Below are positions 27,188 to 36,280 of a stretch of 64,000 bases of DNA, piece after piece. The notes beneath the pieces are model-generated. The model ran no database searches. It saw nothing but the letters and a program-made list of their open reading frames with translations, and was not told the origin of the DNA. The position numbers and the translations under genes are program-made. Each line of letters opens with the position of its first letter. Within the stretch, counting starts at the first letter, position 1. The stretch lies in the NCBI GenBank assembly GCA_964437365.1, contig CAYTGM010000009.1, forward strand, positions 62,001 through 126,000, given 5' to 3'. The DNA is from CAYTGM01 sp964437365 (lineage in GTDB: Bacteria; Sumerlaeota; Sumerlaeia; SLMS01).

Positions 27188-28174
27188 TTAAACCGCTTCC
27201 CCACGCCAGCCCTGGTCTATTTTCTCGAGCAGATCGGCGTAACCCTGATGCATTCGTTCCTTTGTTCCTGAAAGCTCTGTCAGTCCCTGCAGTCCGGTAC
27301 GTTCACAGTTCAGTCCACTGACGGTAGCCGCGAACACAGCGCTCTTCAGAGGATCGCCGGTACGCAGAAACTCAACCAGGTAGCCTGCTGAAAAAGAATC
27401 TCCACAACCAGTTGTATCAACGATTTTCACATCTTCCATCGCAGGGATCCGGGCAAAGCGCACTGAATCATCTCTTTCCTTCCAGGCAATAGCACAACCT
27501 TCACCACCAAGAGTCAAGGTTGCTATACGTGGCCCTTCTACGTCAAGCAAGGCAAGTGCAGCTGCTCTGAACTCCTCTTCTGTTTTCGGATGCAGATCGA
27601 GGAGGCGTTCAGCTTCCCACTCATTCCCCTGCACAATATCCACACACGAGACCCACTCCTTCCACCTGTCAAAACGATGACCTTTCACAGGAACACCATC
27701 TTTTCTGATCTTTCCAAGGTTATGTATATCAAGATAGATCAGTCCCTGGTGTTTCTCACGGATTGTCTTGAAGGTTTCGAGGTCCAGCTCGTTTCCATTG
27801 ATGAAGTTAATCAGGAGAGCATTGGCATCGAACACTCTTGACAGAAGCTCGACTTCGTAGGTTGGACTGACGATAGTCATCTGTTCTTTGCGTGAGCTTG
27901 GAGTTACATACTCGAGAACGTTTGAGTCCGTCCCCTCAGGGTTTATCTGAATAGCAGATTCATCTATCTGAGGAACGGCAGAGAAATACTCTTCTCGAAC
28001 GGTTTTGAGGTGGTCTTCACCCATATAAGTGACAGGCATAATTGTATCGGCGGCACGTATGACTCGACCTAAAGCGAGCGCGTTATACAGAATGCCTCCG
28101 AATGATTCGAACTCTTTCCCCTCAACAGTGCGAATCTGGTCGTGCATGACCGACCCAATGATACCAATTTTCAT
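27188..28174 (-). CDS. PfkB-family carbohydrate kinase
   Basis: A cytoplasmic ribokinase-like ATP-dependent kinase of 328 aa. The C-terminal PfkB signature is clear: VDTTGCGDSFSAGYLVEFLRTGD, where the aspartate of GCGD is the catalytic base. The N-terminal IGIIGSVMHDQIRTVEG and the FGGILYNAL segment fit the substrate-binding lid. The substrate (a sugar or nucleoside) cannot be told. It ends 17 bases from the toxin gene, convergently. Confidence 0.85.
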   Translation of the reverse strand: MKIGIIGSVMHDQIRTVEGKEFESFGGILYNALALGRVIRAADTIMPVTYMGEDHLKTVREEYFSAVPQIDESAIQINPEGTDSNVLEYVTPSSRKEQMTIVSPTYEVELLSRVFDANALLINFINGNELDLETFKTIREKHQGLIYLDIHNLGKIRKDGVPVKGHRFDRWKEWVSCVDIVQGNEWEAERLLDLHPKTEEEFRAAALALLDVEGPRIATLTLGGEGCAIAWKERDDSVRFARIPAMEDVKIVDTTGCGDSFSAGYLVEFLRTGDPLKSAVFAATVSGLNCERTGLQGLTELSGTKERMHQGYADLLEKIDQGWRGEAV

Positions 28175-28255
28175 CTATTCATTCCTGCGTTGTCTGGTTC
28201 TCTTTTCTTCGGCGGCCACTCTTTTATTTATGCAGGCTTGAGAACAAGCTCTTTT

Positions 28256-29125
28256 TCACAGGTTTCTTTTCGTACGGGTTTTCAACTCTTCGATACCAAC
28301 ACGAACAAAACTGAAATCATAGCGGCAGGGATCCTCAGGACAAAGTTTTCGAAAGCGTTTTGTAAGGTGCTCGGCTGTCTTTCGGTCCGCGACTTTTCTG
28401 CGTGTCATGCGTAACATTCGTGTTAATCGAAGCACGTGTGTATCAACAGGCATATAGAGTCGGGCGGGGTGGAGAAACTCAGTCCATAAGCCAAGATCTA
28501 CGCCATCGCGAGGTCTCGCCATCCAACGGAGAAAAAGATGCATCCGCTTGCACGCAGATCCGCGCTCTGGAGACGTGAAAAGAATCGTATCAATGGAAGA
28601 GAGAGCGAAGGACTTTCCGTCGTAGCGATTGGCCGTACGAACCCGACGGCTCAACGGCTCAACATTCTGAGTAGTTAGTGCCCGACTGAACCGAGAAAGG
28701 GGTTCACAAATATCTTCCTTCTGATCCTGATCAAGAGCTCTCCACAAACTCCCAATCGTACCATGAGTTCGCAAAATGAGTCCAAGGGAAGCCAGGACAA
28801 CCGCAATGTCCTCACGAGTTACCCACCTGTGATGCATCGCAGGAAGCTCAGCTTCGACGTCCTGAGGGGTATGCTCTCGAAGCCACGCTGCGGGTTCTGG
28901 ACCGAGAATACTCAGGAGCTTCTCAAGGAACGCGAGAATGGACTTAATATTCCCCGAGGCAAAACCGGCAGCGAGAAGCGCGACAACCTCCTGGTCTTCG
29001 GGACGCTGATAACGATGAGCCACCTGAAGCGGATCAGTATTCAGAAACTTGGGGCGATGATACTTATCGTACCAGCTTTCGAAGAGTTCAATGAGCTCCT
29101 GGTCTCTCTTGGTCAACGTTGCCAT
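28256..29125 (-). CDS. TIGR02757-type protein of unknown function
   Basis: About 289 aa, cytoplasmic and basic, no signal or membrane segment. Segments such as KFLNTDPLQVAHRYQRPEDQEVVALLAAGFASGNI, WMARPRDGVDLGLW and PVDTHVLRLTRMLR match my memory of the TIGR02757/DUF2400 family, which is widespread in Bacteroidota and other bacteria but has no assigned function; the last segment recalls the helix-hairpin-helix DNA glycosylase fold. ATG at 29125 is the likely start; a second ATG lies two codons earlier. It lies 81 bases from pfkB in the same direction. Confidence 0.75.
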   Translation of the reverse strand: MATLTKRDQELIELFESWYDKYHRPKFLNTDPLQVAHRYQRPEDQEVVALLAAGFASGNIKSILAFLEKLLSILGPEPAAWLREHTPQDVEAELPAMHHRWVTREDIAVVLASLGLILRTHGTIGSLWRALDQDQKEDICEPLSRFSRALTTQNVEPLSRRVRTANRYDGKSFALSSIDTILFTSPERGSACKRMHLFLRWMARPRDGVDLGLWTEFLHPARLYMPVDTHVLRLTRMLRMTRRKVADRKTAEHLTKRFRKLCPEDPCRYDFSFVRVGIEELKTRTKRNL

Positions 29126-29129
29126 ATTC

Positions 29130-29158
29130 AAAAAAAGAAGCCCGCAGGGTCTGCGGGC
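29130..29158 (-). terminator. Intrinsic terminator of the small membrane gene
   Basis: GCCCGCAG (29140-29147) and CTGCGGGC (29151-29158) form a perfect 8-bp stem around GGT. On the minus strand it is followed by TTCTTTTTT, so it ends transcripts of the gene at 29192-29392. Confidence 0.85.
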
Positions 29159-29191
29159 AGCGTCTTATACTTTAGGGATCTGAGGAACAGA

Positions 29192-29392
29192 TTAAATATC
29201 TTCGTCGGCGATTTCCTGCTCGTATGCATCTTCTTCTTTGTCTTCTCCGCCAAGGAAGCTGGCCATGCCCGAGAGAAACATCACAGCAATGAAATTACCT
29301 CCAGAAGGAGGGACGATAGCAGCGACTGCGGAGAAAGCAACGCTGGTGATAAGTGCAAGAATCGCAATGATTGGACTGTCAAAAAACCACAT
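29192..29392 (-). CDS. Small membrane protein, unknown function
   Basis: 66 aa with two hydrophobic stretches (IIAILALITSVAFSAVAAIV at about 8-27 and FIAVMFLSGMASFLGG at about 34-49) and a strongly acidic C-terminal tail (EDKEEDAYEQEIADEDI). A terminator follows directly, and the composition is coding-like. It may be co-transcribed with the two upstream genes. I do not recognise a family. Confidence 0.55.
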   Translation of the reverse strand: MWFFDSPIIAILALITSVAFSAVAAIVPPSGGNFIAVMFLSGMASFLGGEDKEEDAYEQEIADEDI

Positions 29393-29507
29393 GAGGATGG
29401 AAACTCCGGTTCATCATTAGAGGCGTTTGCCCCATTGTTGGGCGTGAATAAGCCAACGACTGAGCACGGAGTCAAACGGTTCTTGAGGGGAAACGCGACG
29501 ACCAATG

Positions 29508-30389
29508 CTACTTAATCTGATATCGAGGACCCTCGAACGGGCGCCGGTTGTCCCATTGGGCGCTGTCCCGCTTGATCCTTCTGGCGGGCAGAAAGCTCTT
29601 CAACACCTCACCTTTTGCTTCGCGGTTCATTGTGATGACGATCACTCCGGCCAAAGAGAGCCCAGCGGCAATGATCCAGAGAACACCAACAGTCCCAGTC
29701 GTCGTCCCCATGAGCTCGGCCAGCTGTGCAGCATCACTTGCGATGGGGACTCCTTCGATCTTGAACCCTTTCATCATCCACCCAAAAGAAACCTGAATGA
29801 CCTCCAGAAAGGGATAGAGAATACTCGTAATAGCGATCAGGCGTAGACCGAGCTTCTGTATTTTATCGTCATCCAATAACGCAATTCCATGGACGATGAT
29901 AATCGAGGTCACAGCGAACCAGATTGTGAACGAGTTAAGCCAGCCAAAGATCATTGAGAGGTAGCTGAAGATACTGATGAGCCACCAGACCTCTTTCGGC
30001 TGCCATACAGCTGACAGATAATAGAGCACCACCCCGAAGATCAGACTCCCGGTATAGCCAGCAAGAGCAATGAGAGTGAGGTTTCCACCAAGGCCGAGAG
30101 TCGCTCCGTTTCCTCCCGGGTGAAGGATGATACCGAAGACAACACCTCCTGTAAGATAGGCTGTCATGGCATGTGAAAGTTCATGAACAAGAACGACGAC
30201 CAGTTTGACCGGGTTAAAGTAAGGAATTCCCCAGACGATCAAGACAACCAGGAAGAGGACACCCTGTACCTTGAGAGACTTCTGAAAAGTTTCCCTGTAA
30301 AGACGCTCCTTAGCCTCCTGTTGGCGGACCTGGCGGTACCCTGCATGTTCCCGCCAGGCCCTCTCTTCCGTCGCGCAATTCTTCATCAT
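29508..30389 (-). CDS. M50B-type membrane metallopeptidase-like protein
   Basis: Polytopic, 293 aa. HELSH at residues 69-73, inside the hydrophobic stretch VVLVHELSHAMTAYLTGG, is the zinc motif of the peptidase M50B group; the following GGNGATLGLGGNLTLIALAGYTGSL is characteristic too. At least six further membrane segments are visible. Site-2-protease-like cleavage in the membrane is possible, but many members of this group lack known substrates. It follows the DUF2330-like gene by 3 bases, so the pair is co-transcribed. Confidence 0.75.
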   Translation of the reverse strand: MMKNCATEERAWREHAGYRQVRQQEAKERLYRETFQKSLKVQGVLFLVVLIVWGIPYFNPVKLVVVLVHELSHAMTAYLTGGVVFGIILHPGGNGATLGLGGNLTLIALAGYTGSLIFGVVLYYLSAVWQPKEVWWLISIFSYLSMIFGWLNSFTIWFAVTSIIIVHGIALLDDDKIQKLGLRLIAITSILYPFLEVIQVSFGWMMKGFKIEGVPIASDAAQLAELMGTTTGTVGVLWIIAAGLSLAGVIVITMNREAKGEVLKSFLPARRIKRDSAQWDNRRPFEGPRYQIK

Positions 30390-30392
30390 CGA

Positions 30393-31424
30393 TCACCGAG
30401 ACTTAACATCTTGAGTGAAAGATTGTATATCTCCTTCAATTCCCCAGCGATGCATATAGACTGTTTCTGCGTCTCCAAAGAAGCCCGCCCAATCGGGGCT
30501 CAGTTGTTCAACCTCGATTGCTGATGCTTTAACGGGCTCATGCTGCTCGATTGAATCCCCCTGAAGACCAGAGTGGTTCTTTAACTCGGAAGGAGTAATC
30601 AGGAGAAGTTGCACATTCGTATTTCCGCGTTCATTAGAGGAAATACGCATCGGGTAGAAAGCATGGTCACTCTTGAATCGATACTGAATGGGCTGACGGG
30701 TATTGGTTGTTTTCCTCAGGTTGATCACGTCGAAGGCAAACCATTCGTAGTCCTCGCGTATATAGCTTGAAATGATGTTCAAAAAATCTTCATGGATAGG
30801 GACTTCCTCAACACCGTAGTTCTTTCCGAGATAGTCATTCGCAAAGTTCTGAAACCCTGTCGTGTCTTCGATGCGAGCGACCGTTAAGTCATGAACCCCT
30901 ATCTTGTTGTGGAAAGTAACCTGGTAAGCGCCTTTCGGAATGGGAATATCGTCTGGTGCACCGCCCGAGGCAAAGACCCACATCTGATTCTTGACAAGAA
31001 GCTTCTGGGCCTGCTCAAAGGTCTGAAAGTTACCTTCACGAATGCTCGGCTGGGAGGGCATCGGTATAACTTCCATGACATGCGAATCCTGTGTGGAATA
31101 CTGATCAGTGGAGAGAAGGAGAATCTGCTCTTCACCATTCCAGAGAATAATAGCACGCTGGCCGGGCTCGAAGACAGATATCGAAGTGGAATCAAACTTT
31201 ATGTCCTGCAATCCATCTGGTATAGATTGCTTCAGATCAACTGAGTCCTGGCCCATCGCTTCTGCCGCAGCTGCAACTGGTAGAGCGGGTATGCGGACAA
31301 CATCTTCGATAACAGGAACATAGAACGGGACACTTCCGCAGTCCGAATACGCACCTGAAGCGAGACCTCCGCCAAGCACCATGGATGAAAGTAGTTTTGT
31401 TAGCTGTCTCTTGAACCTGAGCAT
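30393..31424 (-). CDS. Exported DUF2330-like protein
   Basis: 343 aa with a signal peptide (about 1-27), a cysteine just after it (SDCGSV), and a body of beta-strands: PGQRAIILWNGEEQILLLS and AFYPMRISSNERGNTNVQLLLITP are patterns that I associate with DUF2330, a secreted family of unknown role. The adjacent M50B-like peptidase gene suggests functional coupling (inference). The family call is by recollection of the motif and is not proven. Confidence 0.55.
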   Translation of the reverse strand: MLRFKRQLTKLLSSMVLGGGLASGAYSDCGSVPFYVPVIEDVVRIPALPVAAAAEAMGQDSVDLKQSIPDGLQDIKFDSTSISVFEPGQRAIILWNGEEQILLLSTDQYSTQDSHVMEVIPMPSQPSIREGNFQTFEQAQKLLVKNQMWVFASGGAPDDIPIPKGAYQVTFHNKIGVHDLTVARIEDTTGFQNFANDYLGKNYGVEEVPIHEDFLNIISSYIREDYEWFAFDVINLRKTTNTRQPIQYRFKSDHAFYPMRISSNERGNTNVQLLLITPSELKNHSGLQGDSIEQHEPVKASAIEVEQLSPDWAGFFGDAETVYMHRWGIEGDIQSFTQDVKSR

Positions 31425-31507
31425 CTTGAATCCTCCTGAGCCGAAAAAGTTTCACAGCCTCGACCTGCTGTTAAATGAACTTGGACAGTGAGGAAAAGAA
31501 TTCTTTC

Positions 31508-31544
31508 AAAAAAGAAAAGGCTGATGAGAAGTTTCTCATCAGCC
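31508..31544 (-). terminator. Intrinsic terminator of dacB
   Basis: GGCTGATGAGAA (31519-31530) pairs with TTCTCATCAGCC (31533-31544). On the minus strand TTTTCTTTTTTG follows the stem. It lies 31 bases after the dacB stop. Confidence 0.88.
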
Positions 31545-31574
31545 CTGGATTGCTTAAGTTCCTGTATGGAGTTC

Positions 31575-33071
31575 TCAGTGAGACAGAAGAGCCTTTTCGA
31601 TCAGTTCAACGGCCTCATCCAATTGATCCCGTGCTCCGCCCTTCTCAGCCAGATCGTTCATAACGACAAAGACGTAGTCCTTGCCGGATGGCAGTGTGAG
31701 ATACCCCGCGAGCGATTTCGTGTCACCCAGAGAACCTGTCTTGGCATCAACGACGCCCTCGACCTCTTTTAAACGACTCCTGATCGAGCCAGATTCACGG
31801 CTGTCCGCCATTGACTCGCGATATAGACGCTTGAGCGGTGTGTCTCCATACATGTTCTCAAGGAGCCTTCCAATCGTCAGTGGCATGATTCTGTTCTTGG
31901 AAGAAAGCCCTGATGTGTCGTACAACTCAAACCCTTCCATGGGAATCTCATTCTTCACAAGATACATTTTGATCAGATCGACTCCCCCTTCAAACGTTGC
32001 CGGAAGACCTGCTTCCATCGCAGCAACACGACCGACCATCTCCGTATAAAGATTCTGACTGTTATCAAGGATAACGGAGAGGAATTCTCCCAGCATCGGA
32101 GACTCATGTTTGATCAAAATCGTCCTGTATCTATTCGGTTCATCTCCATCACGATGACGACTGGCGATACCTCCTGTGATTGTGATACCACCTTCAGTCA
32201 GTACGTGATGAAAGGTATGAGCTGTATACCTGGCTGGATCCGGAACTGCTGTCCAGCGTGTTCGCGTCTTGTCTTTATTCAGACTCCCAACTGCTCGGAC
32301 AGTCATCTTCTCGTCATCACGAAAAAAGTCGACCCCTTTTGCATCCTCGTTTTCCGCGATGATTTCGACTTCAGAGGTAATCTTTGAGTAGTCTCCGGGT
32401 GGAGCTATCTTCGTGATTGTTGCGCTTTCACCGATTTCTCCCTCAGCATTAAATGAAACGTCTATACAGTTATCATTGAAAGCAAGAGCGCTTATCTCTG
32501 CCATATACCACTCAGCCTTCTCATTCGGATACCACCCCTGCCCCCAGCGGTCATCCGGGAAGAACGAGTCATCACCGATTATATCACCATCGATTTTCTC
32601 AATACCCATGCGCTTCAGGTACTCTGCCCACTCTTCGAAAATACCGAGCATTTCCTTGTTCGGTTCGCTTCGCGGTCCGAGAGATGGATCACCGCCACCA
32701 ACGATAACAAGGTCTCCTTTCAGCGTGTGCCCATCAATTGCGCCGTTGGTAGCCACCAGTGTCGTGAACCGATGAGTATGTGAAATCTGATCAAGTGAAG
32801 CAGCCATGGTAAATGTCTTCGTCACCGAAGCAGGCTTCATGGGAACTTCACTATTCAGGTCAAAAACGATCTCGCCTGTCTTGGGGTCCAGAACAAGAGC
32901 AGCGAAACGCGCATCCTCTCCGAGGTCGGCTTTCTCAAGCGATTCCTGCAGTGCATTCTTCAATGATTCACCGTCCAAAGCAGACGCCTCCTGATGGGGT
33001 TGAAGTACAAGAAAGGTCAGGAAGAAAAAGACCCATAACATTTCACCTCTGATATACTTTAATTTTGTCAT
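31575..33071 (-). CDS. dacB: D-alanyl-D-alanine carboxypeptidase/endopeptidase, PBP4 type
   Basis: This periplasmic class C penicillin-binding protein trims or cleaves peptidoglycan cross-links. The 498-aa protein has a signal peptide (about 1-31), then SxxK as S82-V-T-K85, SxN as S338-Q-N340 in DNSQNLYTEMVGRV, and KTG at 444-446 in DAKTGSLGD. GDPSLGPR and TAVPDPARYTAHTFHHVL are also typical of the S13 family. Between the first two motifs lies the large inserted domain of PBP4. A strong terminator follows. It appears as a single gene. Confidence 0.93.
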   Translation of the reverse strand: MTKLKYIRGEMLWVFFFLTFLVLQPHQEASALDGESLKNALQESLEKADLGEDARFAALVLDPKTGEIVFDLNSEVPMKPASVTKTFTMAASLDQISHTHRFTTLVATNGAIDGHTLKGDLVIVGGGDPSLGPRSEPNKEMLGIFEEWAEYLKRMGIEKIDGDIIGDDSFFPDDRWGQGWYPNEKAEWYMAEISALAFNDNCIDVSFNAEGEIGESATITKIAPPGDYSKITSEVEIIAENEDAKGVDFFRDDEKMTVRAVGSLNKDKTRTRWTAVPDPARYTAHTFHHVLTEGGITITGGIASRHRDGDEPNRYRTILIKHESPMLGEFLSVILDNSQNLYTEMVGRVAAMEAGLPATFEGGVDLIKMYLVKNEIPMEGFELYDTSGLSSKNRIMPLTIGRLLENMYGDTPLKRLYRESMADSRESGSIRSRLKEVEGVVDAKTGSLGDTKSLAGYLTLPSGKDYVFVVMNDLAEKGGARDQLDEAVELIEKALLSH

Positions 33072-33150
33072 TTCATCACTCCGTAAAATCGAACATTAAA
33101 CATCAGAAGATTGATCTATTCACGGGAAGGCAACAGATATTATCGATGAA

Positions 33151-33882
33151 CTAATGAAGAGATGCTGCATGACAGATCTGCATCGGAAGACCTGCTTCGT
33201 CGAAGTCGGGATGATCAGGAATTGAAGTGACGCCTCTTTTTGCTGACAAGCTCGCGTGGATGGCCAGGCAAAAAGCGTCGATGACATCATCTGCTTGAAC
33301 CTCTTTTCTCAAAGTTCCTCTCACAAATTCATTTATATATACGGAACCTTTCGGGAAGAATCTGTTGATGAGACGAATTCTTTCTCGTTCACCTGATCTA
33401 TCTTTCTTTGTGTACTTGAGTTCGCCCTTATTCATTTTTTTAAAGCAAAGTTCTGGGTGGGCCTCGATCAGTGTCTCTTGGAGGTCAGGGTTCTCATGCA
33501 GAAACGAGTCGACTTCTTTAATTTTGTTGCATATATTCCAGGCCTGTTTCGAGAAACCTTTCCCAAGGAATTCGCGGTTGATTTGAAGCGCACCTGCATA
33601 GTCTGAAGCATAAACCGCTTCTCGACAAGGCGGAGAGAAGACAGAGCTGCGTCGACTTTTCAGTAGCTTGCGCACTTCCATGTCACATCTTCTCACGGGG
33701 ACGGCTGGAAAAGGCAGCCCGATCGGCATGTCGATGAAAACGCGAGAGACATTATTGACGCTTGAGAAAAAGTCCGATATAGAAGATTTGAGATTTATCT
33801 GTGGAGGCCTGCTTTGGTGAAGAGAGACGACCACCCAACCTTTTCGGCACCCGTCTATACCAGCACAAAGCGATTCTGCCAT
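33151..33882 (-). CDS. DUF429-family protein
   Basis: 243 aa, cytoplasmic. The opening GIDGCRKGWVVVSL, then DMPIGLPFPAVPVRRCDMEVRKLL and SSVFSPPCREAV, and near the C-terminus QADDVIDAFCLAIHASL are DUF429 hallmarks; the acidic residues in D-G-C, D-M-P and D-D-V-I-D suggest an RNase H-like metal site. Family function is not established. It starts directly after the htrA stop (TAAATG), so the two are coupled. Confidence 0.85.
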   Translation of the reverse strand: MAESLCAGIDGCRKGWVVVSLHQSRPPQINLKSSISDFFSSVNNVSRVFIDMPIGLPFPAVPVRRCDMEVRKLLKSRRSSVFSPPCREAVYASDYAGALQINREFLGKGFSKQAWNICNKIKEVDSFLHENPDLQETLIEAHPELCFKKMNKGELKYTKKDRSGERERIRLINRFFPKGSVYINEFVRGTLRKEVQADDVIDAFCLAIHASLSAKRGVTSIPDHPDFDEAGLPMQICHAASLH

Positions 33883-35109
33883 TTACAGCATGCTTGGCTG
33901 ACCAGCTTCGACAATCTTGTATTCTGTGACATTCGTCGTGCGGTCGGAGGGATGAAAGATTTCAAACTGAACCACATCACCGACCTGCTTGCTGGCGAAC
34001 AGGAGATTGAACTCATCGCTGTCTCTTACCTCACGGCCATCAACCTTAAGTATCAGATCACCTGCCGCGATGCCAGCGAGCTCCGCGGGTCCGTTAGGCT
34101 CAACACCAACAATGGCGACAGCCGTTCCCTTGTTCGTTCGGATTGTCTGATGAGCGAAGTCGAGAAGCAGAGGGCGGATTCTCCCATGTTGTTTCACTTC
34201 ATCGACGAATGCCTTCAAGCGATTGGCAGGAATAGCGAAGCCAATCCCGGCACTGGCGCCTGAGGTCGAAAAGATAAACGTATTAATGCCAATAACATCA
34301 CCGTTCAGGTCAACAAGCGGTCCCCCGCTATTGCCTGGATTAATAGCGGCATCCGTTTGGATCATTCCCTGATAGACGCGGCGATTCTGCCGGTCCGGTC
34401 GAAATGTTCGATTAAGAGCACTGATATAGCCAACCGTGATAGTTGGTGTCGCGTCATCGATAACATTTCCAAAGGGGTTTCCAATGGCGATAGATTGCTC
34501 GCCAATTAACAGCGTGTCAGAGTCGGCGAAAGAGAGAGGCTCGGGAAGGTTGGGATCCTCTGAGGTAATCCTCAGCAAGGCGACGTCGATGTAGCGGTCA
34601 GCATCAACCAACTCTGCTTCGTACTCGTCTCCATTGGGAAAGGTAACGAAATAAGCTTCACTATCCTCGATCACATGATAGTTGGTGATCACGTGCCCTT
34701 CTTCATCAATGAGAAATCCGCTGCCCATGTAGGGAACTTTCTGGAACCTCTCCTGGTAGCGATAGCGGGGCATGAAGAAAAAGTCGTCAAACCAGGGCTG
34801 AGCCACGACGGTCTTCTTCACAGCACCAACGGTCGCGACCGCCGGGCTGACATCGGCAACCACCTCTGAGATGGGCGTCGTGGGCCGTGGTTTCGCCTTT
34901 TCTGAATCGGTTTTCTGCGACTCAGCGTCACTTTGAGCGACAGCATTCTGCGAGAGTGCACCAATGATCTGCTCGTCTTCCGGTGCCCACTTTTTCTGGA
35001 CAAAGAGGCCTGTGAGGAAGCCTGTCGCGAGGAATATGAGGGTTATCAGAGGGATGCTGTAGCGTTTGGTCATCGATATTTTCACATTTCTTCGAGTCTT
35101 TGTACTCAT
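33883..35109 (-). CDS. HtrA/Deg-family serine protease with one PDZ domain
   Basis: 408 aa, membrane-anchored by a helix at about 17-38, then a linker, trypsin-like protease (about 75-300) and one PDZ domain (about 305-400), a DegS-like layout. The catalytic triad is intact: H145 in TNYHVI, D175 in DRYIDVALL, S261 in NPGNSGGPL. The PDZ part shows GVEPNGPAELAGIAAGDLILKVDG. It acts in the periplasm on misfolded or signalling substrates. An alternative ATG 12 codons downstream would keep the anchor. Confidence 0.92.
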   Translation of the reverse strand: MSTKTRRNVKISMTKRYSIPLITLIFLATGFLTGLFVQKKWAPEDEQIIGALSQNAVAQSDAESQKTDSEKAKPRPTTPISEVVADVSPAVATVGAVKKTVVAQPWFDDFFFMPRYRYQERFQKVPYMGSGFLIDEEGHVITNYHVIEDSEAYFVTFPNGDEYEAELVDADRYIDVALLRITSEDPNLPEPLSFADSDTLLIGEQSIAIGNPFGNVIDDATPTITVGYISALNRTFRPDRQNRRVYQGMIQTDAAINPGNSGGPLVDLNGDVIGINTFIFSTSGASAGIGFAIPANRLKAFVDEVKQHGRIRPLLLDFAHQTIRTNKGTAVAIVGVEPNGPAELAGIAAGDLILKVDGREVRDSDEFNLLFASKQVGDVVQFEIFHPSDRTTNVTEYKIVEAGQPSML

Positions 35110-35279
35110 TCGGTGGCAAGTTTCCTGCCTGATGAAACAGGAGGCAGTGGCAGAAGATCAATCGTTGATTTGCTCCTGGAATGTCGACGTCAGCCGGCGG
35201 AGAATCTCGTTGAAACTCGGATTCATAACCACGAGGATTATGCATAAGTCTAAAATACCATTATCCGAGAGGCCGAAAG

Positions 35280-35654
35280 GTGGAGGAAGAGTTCATTAAA
35301 AAGCAGAAAAAGTTTAACAGGCGCTTTCACATGGCTGTCTGGTTATGCATTCCGTTCTGGGGTTTAGCCATCCTGATCTGGAATTCTGTCGGCTTTGACT
35401 TTCTCCGTAATCACCACGACAATGTGGAAAGTATCAATTTTTCACTGAATCTAACACCCGAGCAAATCATCCAGGCCAACGGGAAGCCAGACTATATCTT
35501 TCAACATGATGAACCTGTTTCCAACGGATCCTATTCCACACTTAAAAGAGAGTTCCCGGGTCTCGTTTTCTGCTATGAGTACTTCGTCGACCTGCATGTC
35601 ATCTATTTTGATGAAGAAGGGAAGTCCATGTGTATACAACTTCATGGTACGTGA
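35280..35654 (+). CDS. Small membrane-anchored protein, paralogue 1 (BamE-like pattern)
   Basis: 124 aa from a GTG at 35280. It begins EEEFIKKQKK, has one membrane helix (about 17-36), and an extracytoplasmic domain with the pattern FSLNLTPEQIIQANGKPDYIF and VIYFDEEGKSMCI. The spacing of L-T-P-E-Q-I, G-K-P-D and the final Y-F-D-x-x-G-K strand recalls the BamE/SmpA fold. The next gene is a clear paralogue. Function unknown. Confidence 0.6.
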   Translation: MEEEFIKKQKKFNRRFHMAVWLCIPFWGLAILIWNSVGFDFLRNHHDNVESINFSLNLTPEQIIQANGKPDYIFQHDEPVSNGSYSTLKREFPGLVFCYEYFVDLHVIYFDEEGKSMCIQLHGT

Positions 35655-35727
35655 AACACGCGAAGCTCGTGCGATCTCTTGATCAAAGAAGAGCAAACTT
35701 GTTTGGATAATTGGAATGGGCAAATAA

Positions 35728-36156
35728 ATGGAAGAAGACTTTATCAAGAAACAAAAAAAATCCAACCGGCTTGCAATCATTGCCTTGGGCTTTCTTTACA
35801 TCAGTTGCATTGCTTCAATTATCGTGGGATTTCAACTTGGGAAACGGACCACTGACGGTTTTAGAGAAAGCCTGAATTTCTCGTTAGGAATTAGAGCTGA
35901 AGAAGTAACAACCGCCGTCGGTGAACCAGATTATATCTTTCAACCTGGGGAAGAGATCGAGTTGGAGGCTTACGATTTCACGAGGGAATTTCCGGGTCTT
36001 GTATACTGTTACGAATACGCATTTCATATGTATGTTATATACTTCGACGAGAATGGTAAATCTATGTGCATCAGGTATTTCTCGACCTCATCCCTTTCCT
36101 GGTGGTCTTCCAATGTGGTCGCAGAAGGCATGCGAGAGACGGAGCAAGACCTATAG
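35728..36156 (+). CDS. Small membrane-anchored protein, paralogue 2 (BamE-like pattern)
   Basis: 142 aa, ATG at 35728. The start EEDFIKKQKKSNR, the single membrane helix, the block FSLGIRAEEVTTAVGEPDYIF, the EFPGLVYCYEY block and VIYFDENGKSMCI match the preceding gene, so the pair came from a tandem duplication. The C-terminus is about 20 residues longer. The shared cysteines (YCYEY, SMCI) may form a disulfide. Function unknown. Confidence 0.62.
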   Translation: MEEDFIKKQKKSNRLAIIALGFLYISCIASIIVGFQLGKRTTDGFRESLNFSLGIRAEEVTTAVGEPDYIFQPGEEIELEAYDFTREFPGLVYCYEYAFHMYVIYFDENGKSMCIRYFSTSSLSWWSSNVVAEGMRETEQDL

Positions 36157-36280
36157 TTGACACGATAGGCGGACGGAAGGGATTTTTCTTTTCCAGTTTT
36201 CATCGCTGCAAATTTCTGGAAAATGGGAACATCGACTACATATTAGAGTCATGGCATACAGATCCAACAGATTAATATCA

